Assembly: GCA_009785875.1 (NCBI GenBank) | Contig: WQUF01000115.1 | Coordinates: 1-6,757, forward strand | DNA length: 6,757 nucleotides | From: Oscillospiraceae bacterium | GTDB lineage: Bacteria > Bacillota > Clostridia > Clostridiales > Clostridiaceae | Reading direction: 5' to 3' | Shown: piece by piece, positions 1 through 4,872 of the stretch | Numbering within the stretch: the stretch's first letter is position 1 | Layout of the letters: each line of letters opens with the position of its first letter | Translations under genes and position numbers: made by a program | The notes under the pieces: model-generated | Databases searched by the model: none | Told to the model about the DNA's origin: nothing | Seen by the model: the letters and a program-made list of their open reading frames with translations, nothing else

Positions 1-717
1 TCTGCTTTAGTGGATTCAGGATTATGGCATTCAGAAAGACAAATAAGCGATCTATTTAAACAAGTAAATATAGAGTTAATGGCTGCTTTTAACGACGGTA
101 CTTTAGTAAGAGAAGATAAATTTCAAATCATGACCTCTACAGGGGGAAGAAGTTTAAATGAAATCTTTAGAATTAAAAATATAATGATAGAAGAATACAA
201 AAATTGCATACTTTTAGATGGGTATGTACCTGGGGGATCTTTAAGTGAAGATACTGATATAAGTTCCTGTGAAACCGCTACTCTTTTAGCCAATATGAAT
301 TTTTTACCTTTAAATGGGCCAGCGAATAATCACAAAATTAAAGACCTCGATTATGGAAATATAATAGCTTCAGTTATATTTAAAGTATATTCTAAACTAA
401 ATCCAATATTAATAGTATTTTCAATATTAGGTTTATTGATAACCTGCTGTTTAATGATGTTAAAAAGAAGAAAAAATAAATCTATCAATACTTTTATAGT
501 TCTGACTATGTTTGTATTAATTGGAATTTCTATTGTATACTCTTTCGGAATTGGATGGTTTGCAGAATATATATGGGGAAACAATCCTATTAATGCAATT
601 ATTACTAAATACTATGGTGTGGGTTTAGTCCCTATGGTATCATTATTTGAATTGTTTGGTACATATTCGCTTTTTAAACATATAAATGATTTTTTCCATA
701 TTTTAAAACAAAAATAG
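1..717 (+). CDS. C-terminal part of an unrecognised membrane protein (5' end outside window)
   Basis: The reading frame is open from the first base (codons for S-A-L precede the GTG at position 10) and ends with TAG at 715-717, so this is most likely the end of a longer gene and the GTG is not its true start. Counting from the GTG, residues 1-120 are soluble and mixed in charge. They are followed by three hydrophobic segments near residues 131-151, 159-184 and 201-222, with a basic loop (KRRKNK) after the first. The protein ends in a short basic tail (HILKQK). The soluble part probably faces outside and the basic loop inside, by the positive-inside rule. I do not recognise the family and propose no function. 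There is no clear terminator behind it; the next gene starts 78 bases on in the same direction, so read-through into it is possible. Confidence 0.75.
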   Translation, partial: SALVDSGLWHSERQISDLFKQVNIELMAAFNDGTLVREDKFQIMTSTGGRSLNEIFRIKNIMIEEYKNCILLDGYVPGGSLSEDTDISSCETATLLANMNFLPLNGPANNHKIKDLDYGNIIASVIFKVYSKLNPILIVFSILGLLITCCLMMLKRRKNKSINTFIVLTMFVLIGISIVYSFGIGWFAEYIWGNNPINAIITKYYGVGLVPMVSLFELFGTYSLFKHINDFFHILKQK

Positions 718-795
718 CATCAAGTCTACTTCTCGTTCATATAATTATAAAAGTGAACATTGAACAGTTAATAGTAATTTTATATTGGAGGAATT

Positions 796-1938
796 ATGAA
801 ACGAGTAAAATTGCAAAGAGAGCAATTAGGGATAGATTTAAAGCCATATGTCCCTAATCCTAGAGAGATAAGCGAAGAGATTACAGTTCCCATGACCAAA
901 GAGCAGAGGCAGTATTATATCGATAGAGAAAAACAAATCATCGAGCTTCGTGATAAAACCATCAACGAGAAGCCTTGCTATCATGGTACTCTTCAGATGT
1001 TAGACGTTGAGAAAATCCAAGATAACTATGGTTCATGGAATCTTTTCGACTTGCCTGACCAGATGGAGCAATACGACCTTATGCGCAGCATCGAAAACGT
1101 TGGCTTGTTGAACCCAATCTATTGCACTGTCGATAATGCAGGGAACTATAGCGTTATAATTGGAAGGGTCCGAGTTATCGCCTATTGCAACCTTTTTGAG
1201 CAAAAAGGAGAGCAATATAGATATATCCCAAGCTATGTGATTCCATTAGATGAAATCGATGAGCTTCAAATGCGCTCGATGATGATTGAATCGAACATCT
1301 GTTTCCGCAAGATCTCTAAATTCAACATGGTTAGGGCTTTGATCGAGAACTATGAAGCTATGAAGCAGATGAAGCAGTTTAGAAACGAGAAAAATGTGGG
1401 AATGGAGATTGCCAAGCTGTTTCAAATCAGCGAAGCTACAACATTTAACTTCCTTAAGATAAGAGATCTCTGCAACAAAGGGCTTGCTCTTATGTATGAT
1501 GAGAAGATCACATTGCAAGTATCGACTTATCTCACAAAGGTACCTAAAGAGACTCAGGAAAAGATCATAGATGCATACGGTGTAGAAGGACTTCGAGCAA
1601 TTCATAAGCTGAATCTTTTGACCAAAAAAAAGGATATAACCATGGAAGATTTAGAAAAGCTAATGGCAAAGATTGAGAAATTGGAACCATACATGACCAC
1701 AATTTCCATTAAAGTATGCCAAGTACTCTTAGATGCATTTATGAAATTTTTGCTTGAATTTAAGGAAAAGCAGGCAAGTCCCCAGGCGAGAATTAGAGGT
1801 GGCAGATTTAGCAATTTGTTTAAAGTAAAGTTCAACATGGCGCATATGGGTTATTACTTGGATGCAGGCAGGATCGATAAGGTTACTTTAAATAAGCTCA
1901 TAGCTAACAGCATTAAAAAAATGGATGCAGTGAAATAA
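796..1938 (+). CDS. ParB/Srx-fold (ParB N-terminal domain) DNA-binding protein, orphan
   Basis: A 380-residue protein with ParB-like architecture. The N-terminal extension (1-65) is charged. A ParB/Srx-like domain spans about 68-180: the IENVGLLNPIYC segment (99-110) matches the 'I...GLxxPIxV' strand-helix, GRVRVIAY (123-130) sits where ParB has GERRxxA, and IESNICFRKIS (164-174) sits where ParB has ENxQRxxL. A helix-turn-helix follows at about 200-222 (GMEIAKLFQISEATTFNFLKI). The C-terminal 150 residues are helical and lysine-rich and could dimerise. Family knowledge: ParB proteins bind parS DNA and partner ParA in plasmid or chromosome segregation; related lone proteins occur on phages and mobile elements as regulators. 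No ParA gene or parS palindrome is visible here. The CTP-binding motifs are degenerate (RVR instead of ERR), so CTPase clamp activity is uncertain. The start is fixed by GGAGGAATT directly before ATG. Codons such as cgc, ggc and gac are commoner here than in neighbours, which suggests acquisition by transfer. Confidence 0.8.
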   Translation: MKRVKLQREQLGIDLKPYVPNPREISEEITVPMTKEQRQYYIDREKQIIELRDKTINEKPCYHGTLQMLDVEKIQDNYGSWNLFDLPDQMEQYDLMRSIENVGLLNPIYCTVDNAGNYSVIIGRVRVIAYCNLFEQKGEQYRYIPSYVIPLDEIDELQMRSMMIESNICFRKISKFNMVRALIENYEAMKQMKQFRNEKNVGMEIAKLFQISEATTFNFLKIRDLCNKGLALMYDEKITLQVSTYLTKVPKETQEKIIDAYGVEGLRAIHKLNLLTKKKDITMEDLEKLMAKIEKLEPYMTTISIKVCQVLLDAFMKFLLEFKEKQASPQARIRGGRFSNLFKVKFNMAHMGYYLDAGRIDKVTLNKLIANSIKKMDAVK

Positions 1939-2190
1939 TAATTATTTTTAAATTAAATTCAAAGCAAATATAAAATAAACTAACTCGATCAAAAACTCTT
2001 TTTATAAAAATCAATTAATATTTAAAAATATAAAAAATTTATAATGCTAATATTTATTCTAAAAAGATAAAAAACATTGGCTTATTTGTTATTTAGTTCA
2101 TTTTTGTATTTTTAAATATTAGTTTAATCTTGTTAAAGTATTAAATTTATTAAATAAACTTGGTATTTAAAATATTTAATTTTAGCACTA
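1939..2190. other. AT-rich gene-free stretch
   Basis: About 250 bases made almost entirely of A and T, with runs such as ttaatatttaaaaatataaa. I see no coding frame of useful length on either strand, no RNA gene, no tandem repeat and no clear palindrome. It separates the ParB-like gene from the terminator at 2191. It could be the old boundary of an inserted or deleted segment, but nothing in it proves that. Confidence 0.5.
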
Positions 2191-2231
2191 AACCCTAACT
2201 CTAAATTTTAGAAATTAGAGTTAGAGTTTTT
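2191..2231 (+). terminator. Rho-independent terminator, + strand
   Basis: The arms AACCCTAACTCTAA (2191-2204) and TTAGAGTTAGAGTT (2215-2228) pair over 14 positions with one C/A mismatch, around a 10-base loop. A T-run follows at 2227-2231. There is no matching U-run for the minus strand, so it stops + strand transcription. It lies about 250 bases after the ParB-like stop codon, which is far for that gene's own terminator; it may have belonged to a gene now deleted. Its loop and arms form the tail of the truncated toxin frame on the minus strand. Confidence 0.7.
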
Positions 2232-2365
2232 AATGGATTTAAAAATAGTGTTTTTCCTTCTGCCAAAATTTCAATAACATTTGTTAAAAGATTAATATTA
2301 TATCCCCTACTAACAACACGTTTATAATCTTTTTTAAAAGTAGTTTGATACTTAATCGTCAGCAT
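2201..2365 (-). pseudogene. yafQ: Truncated YafQ-family (RelE superfamily) mRNA interferase toxin
   Basis: A 54-codon frame on the minus strand starts at the ATG at 2365-2363, overlaps the end of the antitoxin gene by 14 bases, and reads MLTIKYQTTFKKDYKRVVSR and on to ...IEILAEGKTL. This is the typical start of a YafQ toxin: strand-helix-helix with the KK-DYKR segment. After residue 40 (about position 2246) the similarity ends. The last 14 residues are encoded by the unrelated terminator hairpin, and the frame stops with TAG at 2203-2201. Family knowledge: YafQ toxins are about 90 residues long, and in E. coli YafQ the catalytic histidines and aspartate lie in the second half, which is absent here. 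The toxin should therefore be inactive as a ribosome-dependent RNase. The overlap with the antitoxin frame is the normal layout of such operons, so a full toxin was once here and lost its 3' half. Confidence 0.8.
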
Positions 2366-2624
2366 TTAAATCATCCATTAAATCACTTACAGAAGAAAAG
2401 CCTTTACTAACTCCAATTCCATTTCGTGCGTTTTCAATTGCTTTCCTGGTTTCTTCATTTGGGATATTTCTAGATAGCACAAATGGCATTCTTTGTTCTC
2501 TTACTGCTTGTTTCACAAAAGCAACGAAAGCCGTAGTTAAATTAAGCCCTAAATCCGAAAATAAATCTTCTGCTTCTTTTTTTAAATCTTCATCCATACG
2601 AATAGTCACATTTGTTGTAGGCAT
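2352..2624 (-). CDS. dinJ: RelB/DinJ-family antitoxin (ribbon-helix-helix)
   Basis: A 90-residue protein of normal length for the family. Residues 3-11 (TTNVTIRMD) form the DNA-contacting beta strand, followed by helices at about 12-24 and 29-43 (DLKKEAEDLFSDLGLNLTTA), which is the conserved RelB/DinJ ribbon-helix-helix signature. The acidic tail (SDLMDDLNADD) and the region before it would normally wrap round the toxin. Known role: it neutralises the cognate YafQ RNase and represses its own operon. Here the toxin gene, overlapping its 3' end, is truncated, so the antitoxin is an orphan. It may persist as a repressor or protect against a toxin encoded elsewhere. The start is supported by a run of five G on the minus strand 7 bases before the ATG. 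An imperfect palindrome at 2653-2680 upstream is a candidate operator. Confidence 0.92.
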   Translation of the reverse strand: MPTTNVTIRMDEDLKKEAEDLFSDLGLNLTTAFVAFVKQAVREQRMPFVLSRNIPNEETRKAIENARNGIGVSKGFSSVSDLMDDLNADD

Positions 2625-2652
2625 ATAATCTCCCCCTTCAATTTTATATTTA

Positions 2653-2680
2653 TTGTATTATATGTGCATTATAAATACAA
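2653..2680 (-). promoter_or_regulatory. Candidate autoregulatory operator and -10 of the antitoxin gene
   Basis: A 28-base imperfect palindrome centred between 2666 and 2667. The outer arms TTGTATT (2653-2659) and AATACAA (2674-2680) match perfectly, and the centre is TGCA. On the minus strand it contains two TATAAT-like hexamers (2662-2657 and 2673-2668), about 35-45 bases before the antitoxin start. Neither has a good -35 box at 16-18 bases. RelB/DinJ antitoxins are known to bind palindromes over their own promoter, which fits the position. The assignment is inference. Confidence 0.4.
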
Positions 2681-2731
2681 AATACATATTAATTTAAATA
2701 TTTTTTACTAGTAGCTAAAAGAACAGATCCC

Positions 2732-2830
2732 TCAGGCTTCCCAATATAATGTTAATGTTGTTATTCCAGCTATTTTAGATGCATGATAAAACATTATGGA
2801 AATCATCCTCTCAATTGATCTATTAAACAT
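2732..2830 (-). pseudogene. Broken 5' fragment of a second copy of the YHAS-family gene
   Basis: On the minus strand, the frame from ATG 2830 reads MFNRSIERMISIMFYHASKI-AGIT and then diverges to TLTLYWEA before a TGA at 2734-2732. The first 24 residues match the intact gene at 3826-4386 (extended frame from 4422) with two changes, R4/G4 and I10/V10. The rest of the roughly 185-residue protein is gone. Both differences lie upstream of the MFYHAS methionine and none lie within the following 11 codons, which favours that methionine (2794 here) as the real start. The fragment keeps its promoter (2858-2886). The lost 3' part was replaced by unrelated DNA near position 2751. Confidence 0.75.
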
Positions 2831-2889
2831 TCACCTTTTGTTATAAAATATATTATTAGTATATACTACTGATTTCCGAATAACAAGGA
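2752..2889. repeat. Direct repeat, copy 1 (promoter plus gene head module)
   Basis: This 138-base segment matches 4344-4491 in the same orientation with about six substitutions and one 10-base gap (copy 1 lacks the extra ataatatgat-like bases near 2850). It spans the promoter, leader and first codons of the YHAS-family gene. The flanks on both sides differ between the copies, so this is a dispersed repeat and not a simple tandem duplication. No terminal inverted repeats or transposase are present. Confidence 0.9.
2858..2886 (-). promoter_or_regulatory. Sigma-A-type promoter of the broken YHAS gene copy
   Basis: On the minus strand, TTGTTA (2886-2881) and TATACT (2863-2858) are separated by exactly 17 bases. 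The same two boxes and spacing are kept in copy 2 of the repeat (4488-4460), although the spacer differs at several positions. With its gene destroyed, transcription from here would run towards the antitoxin gene at 2624. Confidence 0.55.
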
Positions 2890-2943
2890 GATATATAATA
2901 GATGAGATCGATATGTTAGTTAAAGGATTTGTAGGAGGGAAAA

Positions 2944-3795
2944 ATGAATATAGAACATATTCTAATGTGTCCTAAATGCCACTGTGGATTATCAAAAGAT
3001 CTTGAATGCAAGATGTGCCATCATGTATATAATCATAAAAATGGTGTTTATGATATAGTTTCAGAGTCGTTATCAAATGATCAGGAAATATTGTGGCACA
3101 TACCTGACGAAATGATTGAGGGAATAAATTTATCAAATGATTCTGGAGAATTTTATTGGGCAAAAGATTATAATTCAAGAAAAAATGATGAAACTATTAA
3201 AGCCGAAAAACAGCTTTTTGATTATTCAGTGCAATCTATTGAAACTTTTTCAGGCGTAGTCTGCGACATGGCAACAGGCAGAGGCAGAATGCTCCAAATG
3301 CTCATTGATTCGAAAAATAAGAACTTTGATATTGTTTGTACGGATATAGATAGGAAAATACTAATGCTTACAAGAAAAGTCAAACAAACAGATGATAACA
3401 GAGTTCACTATATTGCTACAGACGGAAGATATCTATCAATAAAGAATAATAGTTTTGATTATATAACTTCTTTCGCAGCTTTTGGCAATATCCCAGAAGG
3501 AGAAAAGGTCGCCAAAGAATTGTACCGTGTGCTAAAAGAAAGTGGTAAACTGATTATTTTTGGAACCTTTATTGAAAAAGACAGCAAGAGTTTTGAAATA
3601 GCAAAAAGCCGCAATCTTGAAAAAGGTCTTGTTGAAGAATACTTAATCAAAGATTTAGAGGATGCGGGATTCAAAAATATTAATTCTGTCGTGGTAGATA
3701 AGGCTATTTGGGCTGAAAACCCTTATGATTTGTTGCCTGCTGCTGGTGATATGAATTATTACTGCGTTATAGAATCAGAAAAATCTCATAAATAG
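2944..3795 (+). CDS. Class I SAM-dependent methyltransferase with N-terminal zinc ribbon
   Basis: A 283-residue soluble protein. A small zinc ribbon at residues 9-25 has the ligands C9, C12, C22 and C25 (CPKC...CKMC). A Rossmann methyltransferase domain follows from about 100: motif I VVCDMATGRGR (105-115, the D-x-A-x-G-x-G loop that holds SAM), an acidic end of strand 2 at D134 (VCTDID), D160 in IATDGRYL, and the FDYITSF strand (171-177). The helix and strand KELYRVLKESGKLIIFG (191-207) are typical of the methyltransferase 11/25 group. Related zinc-ribbon architecture occurs in rRNA methyltransferases of the RlmA type and in small-molecule methyltransferases; the substrate cannot be told from sequence. 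The start is set by a strong GGAGGG six to seven bases before ATG. The gene lies between two direct repeats and converges on the YHAS gene 30 bases downstream, with no clear terminator between them. Confidence 0.85.
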   Translation: MNIEHILMCPKCHCGLSKDLECKMCHHVYNHKNGVYDIVSESLSNDQEILWHIPDEMIEGINLSNDSGEFYWAKDYNSRKNDETIKAEKQLFDYSVQSIETFSGVVCDMATGRGRMLQMLIDSKNKNFDIVCTDIDRKILMLTRKVKQTDDNRVHYIATDGRYLSIKNNSFDYITSFAAFGNIPEGEKVAKELYRVLKESGKLIIFGTFIEKDSKSFEIAKSRNLEKGLVEEYLIKDLEDAGFKNINSVVVDKAIWAENPYDLLPAAGDMNYYCVIESEKSHK

Positions 3796-3825
3796 AAGAA
3801 CAAGGTTCAGGACAGAATCATTCAT

Positions 3826-4386
3826 TTATAGAAAATCAAATTTTGCTTTTAAGAATTCTCTATACTCAGGGTGATTTTCTGCATTCTGATATTCCGACTT
3901 CATAGTTCTCTCAATCCAATTTAACTTTGCTTGATTATTCTCCACATATTTTTGCAAAATAATTTCTCCTTTTTTTATTGCCTTTTGTATAGCTTCGTAG
4001 ACATCTACTATATATTCACAACCAGAGACTAATACTTCATGCTCAGATATAATGGCATTTGGTATATCTTCTAGATTGTAATATTTTTCTATGTATTCCG
4101 CAGAATAAATATATCCTGTTTCGCCTTTATATGTATCAACAGTTGCATTTGGATAATATTCTTCTAATCGTAAAATCCCATCTTTTGTAAAACCATAACT
4201 AGCCCATTTTTTATATACCCCATTATGATAGAACCCCACTTGTCTACAATGCTTTTCAACTGCATTACTTAAATATACAAGTACATTTTGTCTTTTTGTA
4301 GAAAAGTAAACTAATGATTTCCCGTGATTTGACATATGAGGTATTAATATTGTTATTCCAGCTATTTTAGATGCATGATAAAACAT
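3826..4386 (-). CDS. Uncharacterised 'YHAS' family protein, about 186 residues
   Basis: The protein begins MFYHASKIAGITILIPHMSN and continues with HGKSLVYFST. It then has a tyrosine-rich middle (GFYHNGVYKKWASYGF), the segment GILRLEEYYPNAT, and a charged C-terminus ending NHPEYREFLKAKFDFL. I recall similar 'lYHaS...HGk.lVYfSt' hypothetical proteins in Firmicutes but no assigned function. The N-terminal YH-S and VYFST elements are faintly like ADP-ribosyltransferase-fold proteins; this is inference only. It is soluble, with no signal peptide. The frame extends to an upstream ATG at 4422 (198 residues). I prefer 4386 because the family usually starts at this methionine, because a GAGAGG lies 12 bases before it, and because the comparison with the broken copy at 2732-2830 shows changes only upstream of it. 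Its promoter is the conserved pair at 4460-4488. Confidence 0.75.
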   Translation of the reverse strand: MFYHASKIAGITILIPHMSNHGKSLVYFSTKRQNVLVYLSNAVEKHCRQVGFYHNGVYKKWASYGFTKDGILRLEEYYPNATVDTYKGETGYIYSAEYIEKYYNLEDIPNAIISEHEVLVSGCEYIVDVYEAIQKAIKKGEIILQKYVENNQAKLNWIERTMKSEYQNAENHPEYREFLKAKFDFL

Positions 4387-4491
4387 TATGGAAACCATCC
4401 TCTCAATTGATCCATTAAACATTCACCTTTTGTTATAAAATATAATATGATATATTATTAGTATATGCTACTGATTTACAAATAACAAGGA
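4344..4491. repeat. Direct repeat, copy 2 (with intact gene)
   Basis: This is the partner of 2752-2889. It includes the start of the YHAS gene, its leader and its promoter. Relative to copy 1 it has 10 extra bases around 4441-4450, in an AT dinucleotide-rich stretch where slippage could cause the difference. Similarity ends abruptly at about 4491 on one side and within codon 24-25 of the gene on the other. Confidence 0.9.
4460..4488 (-). promoter_or_regulatory. Sigma-A-type promoter of the YHAS gene
   Basis: On the minus strand, TTGTTA (4488-4483) and TATACT (4465-4460) are 17 bases apart. This puts a start of transcription near 4453 and a leader of about 65 bases before the ATG at 4386. The same boxes and spacing in the second repeat copy support them as functional elements. 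Confidence 0.6.
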
Positions 4492-4644
4492 AGTTATAAT
4501 ACTAAAAGTTATGAACAGTGGTGCTGTTATTCTATGTAAGTATTTGGAAATTATATCATAATCGATTTACTCCTTAATTTTTAGAAACATTTTATGCTAT
4601 CATTTTAATTTACTTAAAATTTCTGGTAATTTTTAAATAACATT
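4492..4644. other. AT-rich intergenic DNA between repeat copy 2 and the MerR-type promoter
   Basis: No gene of useful length is visible. A short + frame reads MNSGAVILCKYLEIIS and stops at 4559-4561. It has no start signal at a proper distance and could be a gene remnant or chance. I see no RNA gene and no terminator hairpin here. Confidence 0.4.
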
Positions 4645-4675
4645 TTGACTCTTGGGTTACCCAAAGGTGTAATCT
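4645..4675 (+). promoter_or_regulatory. MerR-family-type promoter with dyad in a 19-base spacer
   Basis: TTGACT (4645-4650) and TAATCT (4670-4675) are separated by 19 bases. Within the spacer is the dyad TTGGGT-T-ACCCAA (4652-4664). Family knowledge: MerR regulators bind a dyad inside an over-long 19-20-base spacer and twist the DNA to bring the -35 and -10 boxes into line. No MerR gene lies in the window, so the regulator would act from elsewhere or has been lost. The promoter points to the hairpin at 4682, the gene remnant at 4673-4825 and the secreted-protein gene at 4873. Confidence 0.55.
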
Positions 4676-4825
4676 ATAAAATACATCTTTCTTGTCAAAG
4701 ATGTAGATAATAAAAAACTATATCAAGAAGAAGAAAGAAGTATTTTCATATCTAAATTGTCGAAAGAAGTATTAAGAGATTATGTTGCGGAAATGCATAT
4801 GTCAGTGACTGTAAAAACAATATAG
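4673..4825 (+). pseudogene. Probable 3' remnant of an unrecognised gene
   Basis: An open frame of 50 codons ends at TAG 4823-4825. From about 4690 it reads like a real protein: FLVKDVDNKKLYQEEERSIF, then ISKLSKEVLRDYVAEMHMSV and TVKTI. It is amphipathic, rich in charged residues and free of odd codons. It has no ATG, GTG or usable TTG near a ribosome-binding site before residue 41, and a stop precedes it at 4670-4672, inside the MerR-type promoter. It is therefore best read as the tail of a gene whose front has been lost. A 12-base direct repeat (GAAAGAAGTATT at 4733-4744 and 4762-4773) lies inside. I do not recognise the family, and chance cannot be excluded. Confidence 0.4.
4682..4705. promoter_or_regulatory. 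Perfect 9-bp hairpin just downstream of the MerR-type promoter
   Basis: TACATCTTT (4682-4690) and AAAGATGTA (4697-4705) pair perfectly around the loop CTTGTC. On the + strand no T-run follows, so it is not a terminator for that direction; it would sit at the very 5' end of a transcript from the MerR-type promoter and could stabilise it. On the minus strand it is followed by TTTTATAG, a weak terminator tail, so it could stop leftward transcription. Confidence 0.4.
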
Positions 4826-4833
4826 CGTATAAT
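4805..4833 (+). promoter_or_regulatory. Likely promoter of the secreted-protein gene
   Basis: GTGACT (4805-4810) and TATAAT (4828-4833) are 17 bases apart. Four of six -35 bases and all six -10 bases match the housekeeping consensus. Transcription would begin near 4840, giving a leader of about 33 bases before the TTG start at 4873. It overlaps the end of the gene remnant at 4673-4825. Confidence 0.55.
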
Positions 4834-4872
4834 AATCAAGAGAATATTTTAAATTTTAGGGGGGAACTAATT

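Noticed and set aside
351..584. 77-codon minus-strand frame within the membrane-protein gene
   Set aside because: It lies opposite the membrane helices of the + frame, has no start signal, and its hydrophobic pattern mirrors the sense codons.
1033..1838. Minus-strand frames of 60, 119 and 78 codons within the ParB-like gene
   Set aside because: They are antiparallel shadows of a clearly coding + frame, have no ribosome-binding site and look nothing like known proteins.
1928..1950. AAATAATAATTATTT followed by T's at the end of the ParB-like gene, considered as a terminator
   Set aside because: The arms are separated by a single base, so no hairpin loop can form, and the stem is pure A-T.
2509..2516. 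TGTTTCAC, half of the classical parS site, considered as a target of the ParB-like protein
   Set aside because: It lies inside the antitoxin coding sequence (codons for F-V-K-Q on the minus strand), and the other half (GTGAAACA) does not follow.
2752..2889. Repeat copies considered as ends of an insertion sequence or MITE
   Set aside because: There are no terminal inverted repeats or target duplications, and the repeat is made of an identifiable promoter and coding start.
2972..3674. Minus-strand frames of 68 and 71 codons within the methyltransferase
   Set aside because: The + strand frame has all the methyltransferase motifs and a strong ribosome-binding site; the antisense frames are incidental.
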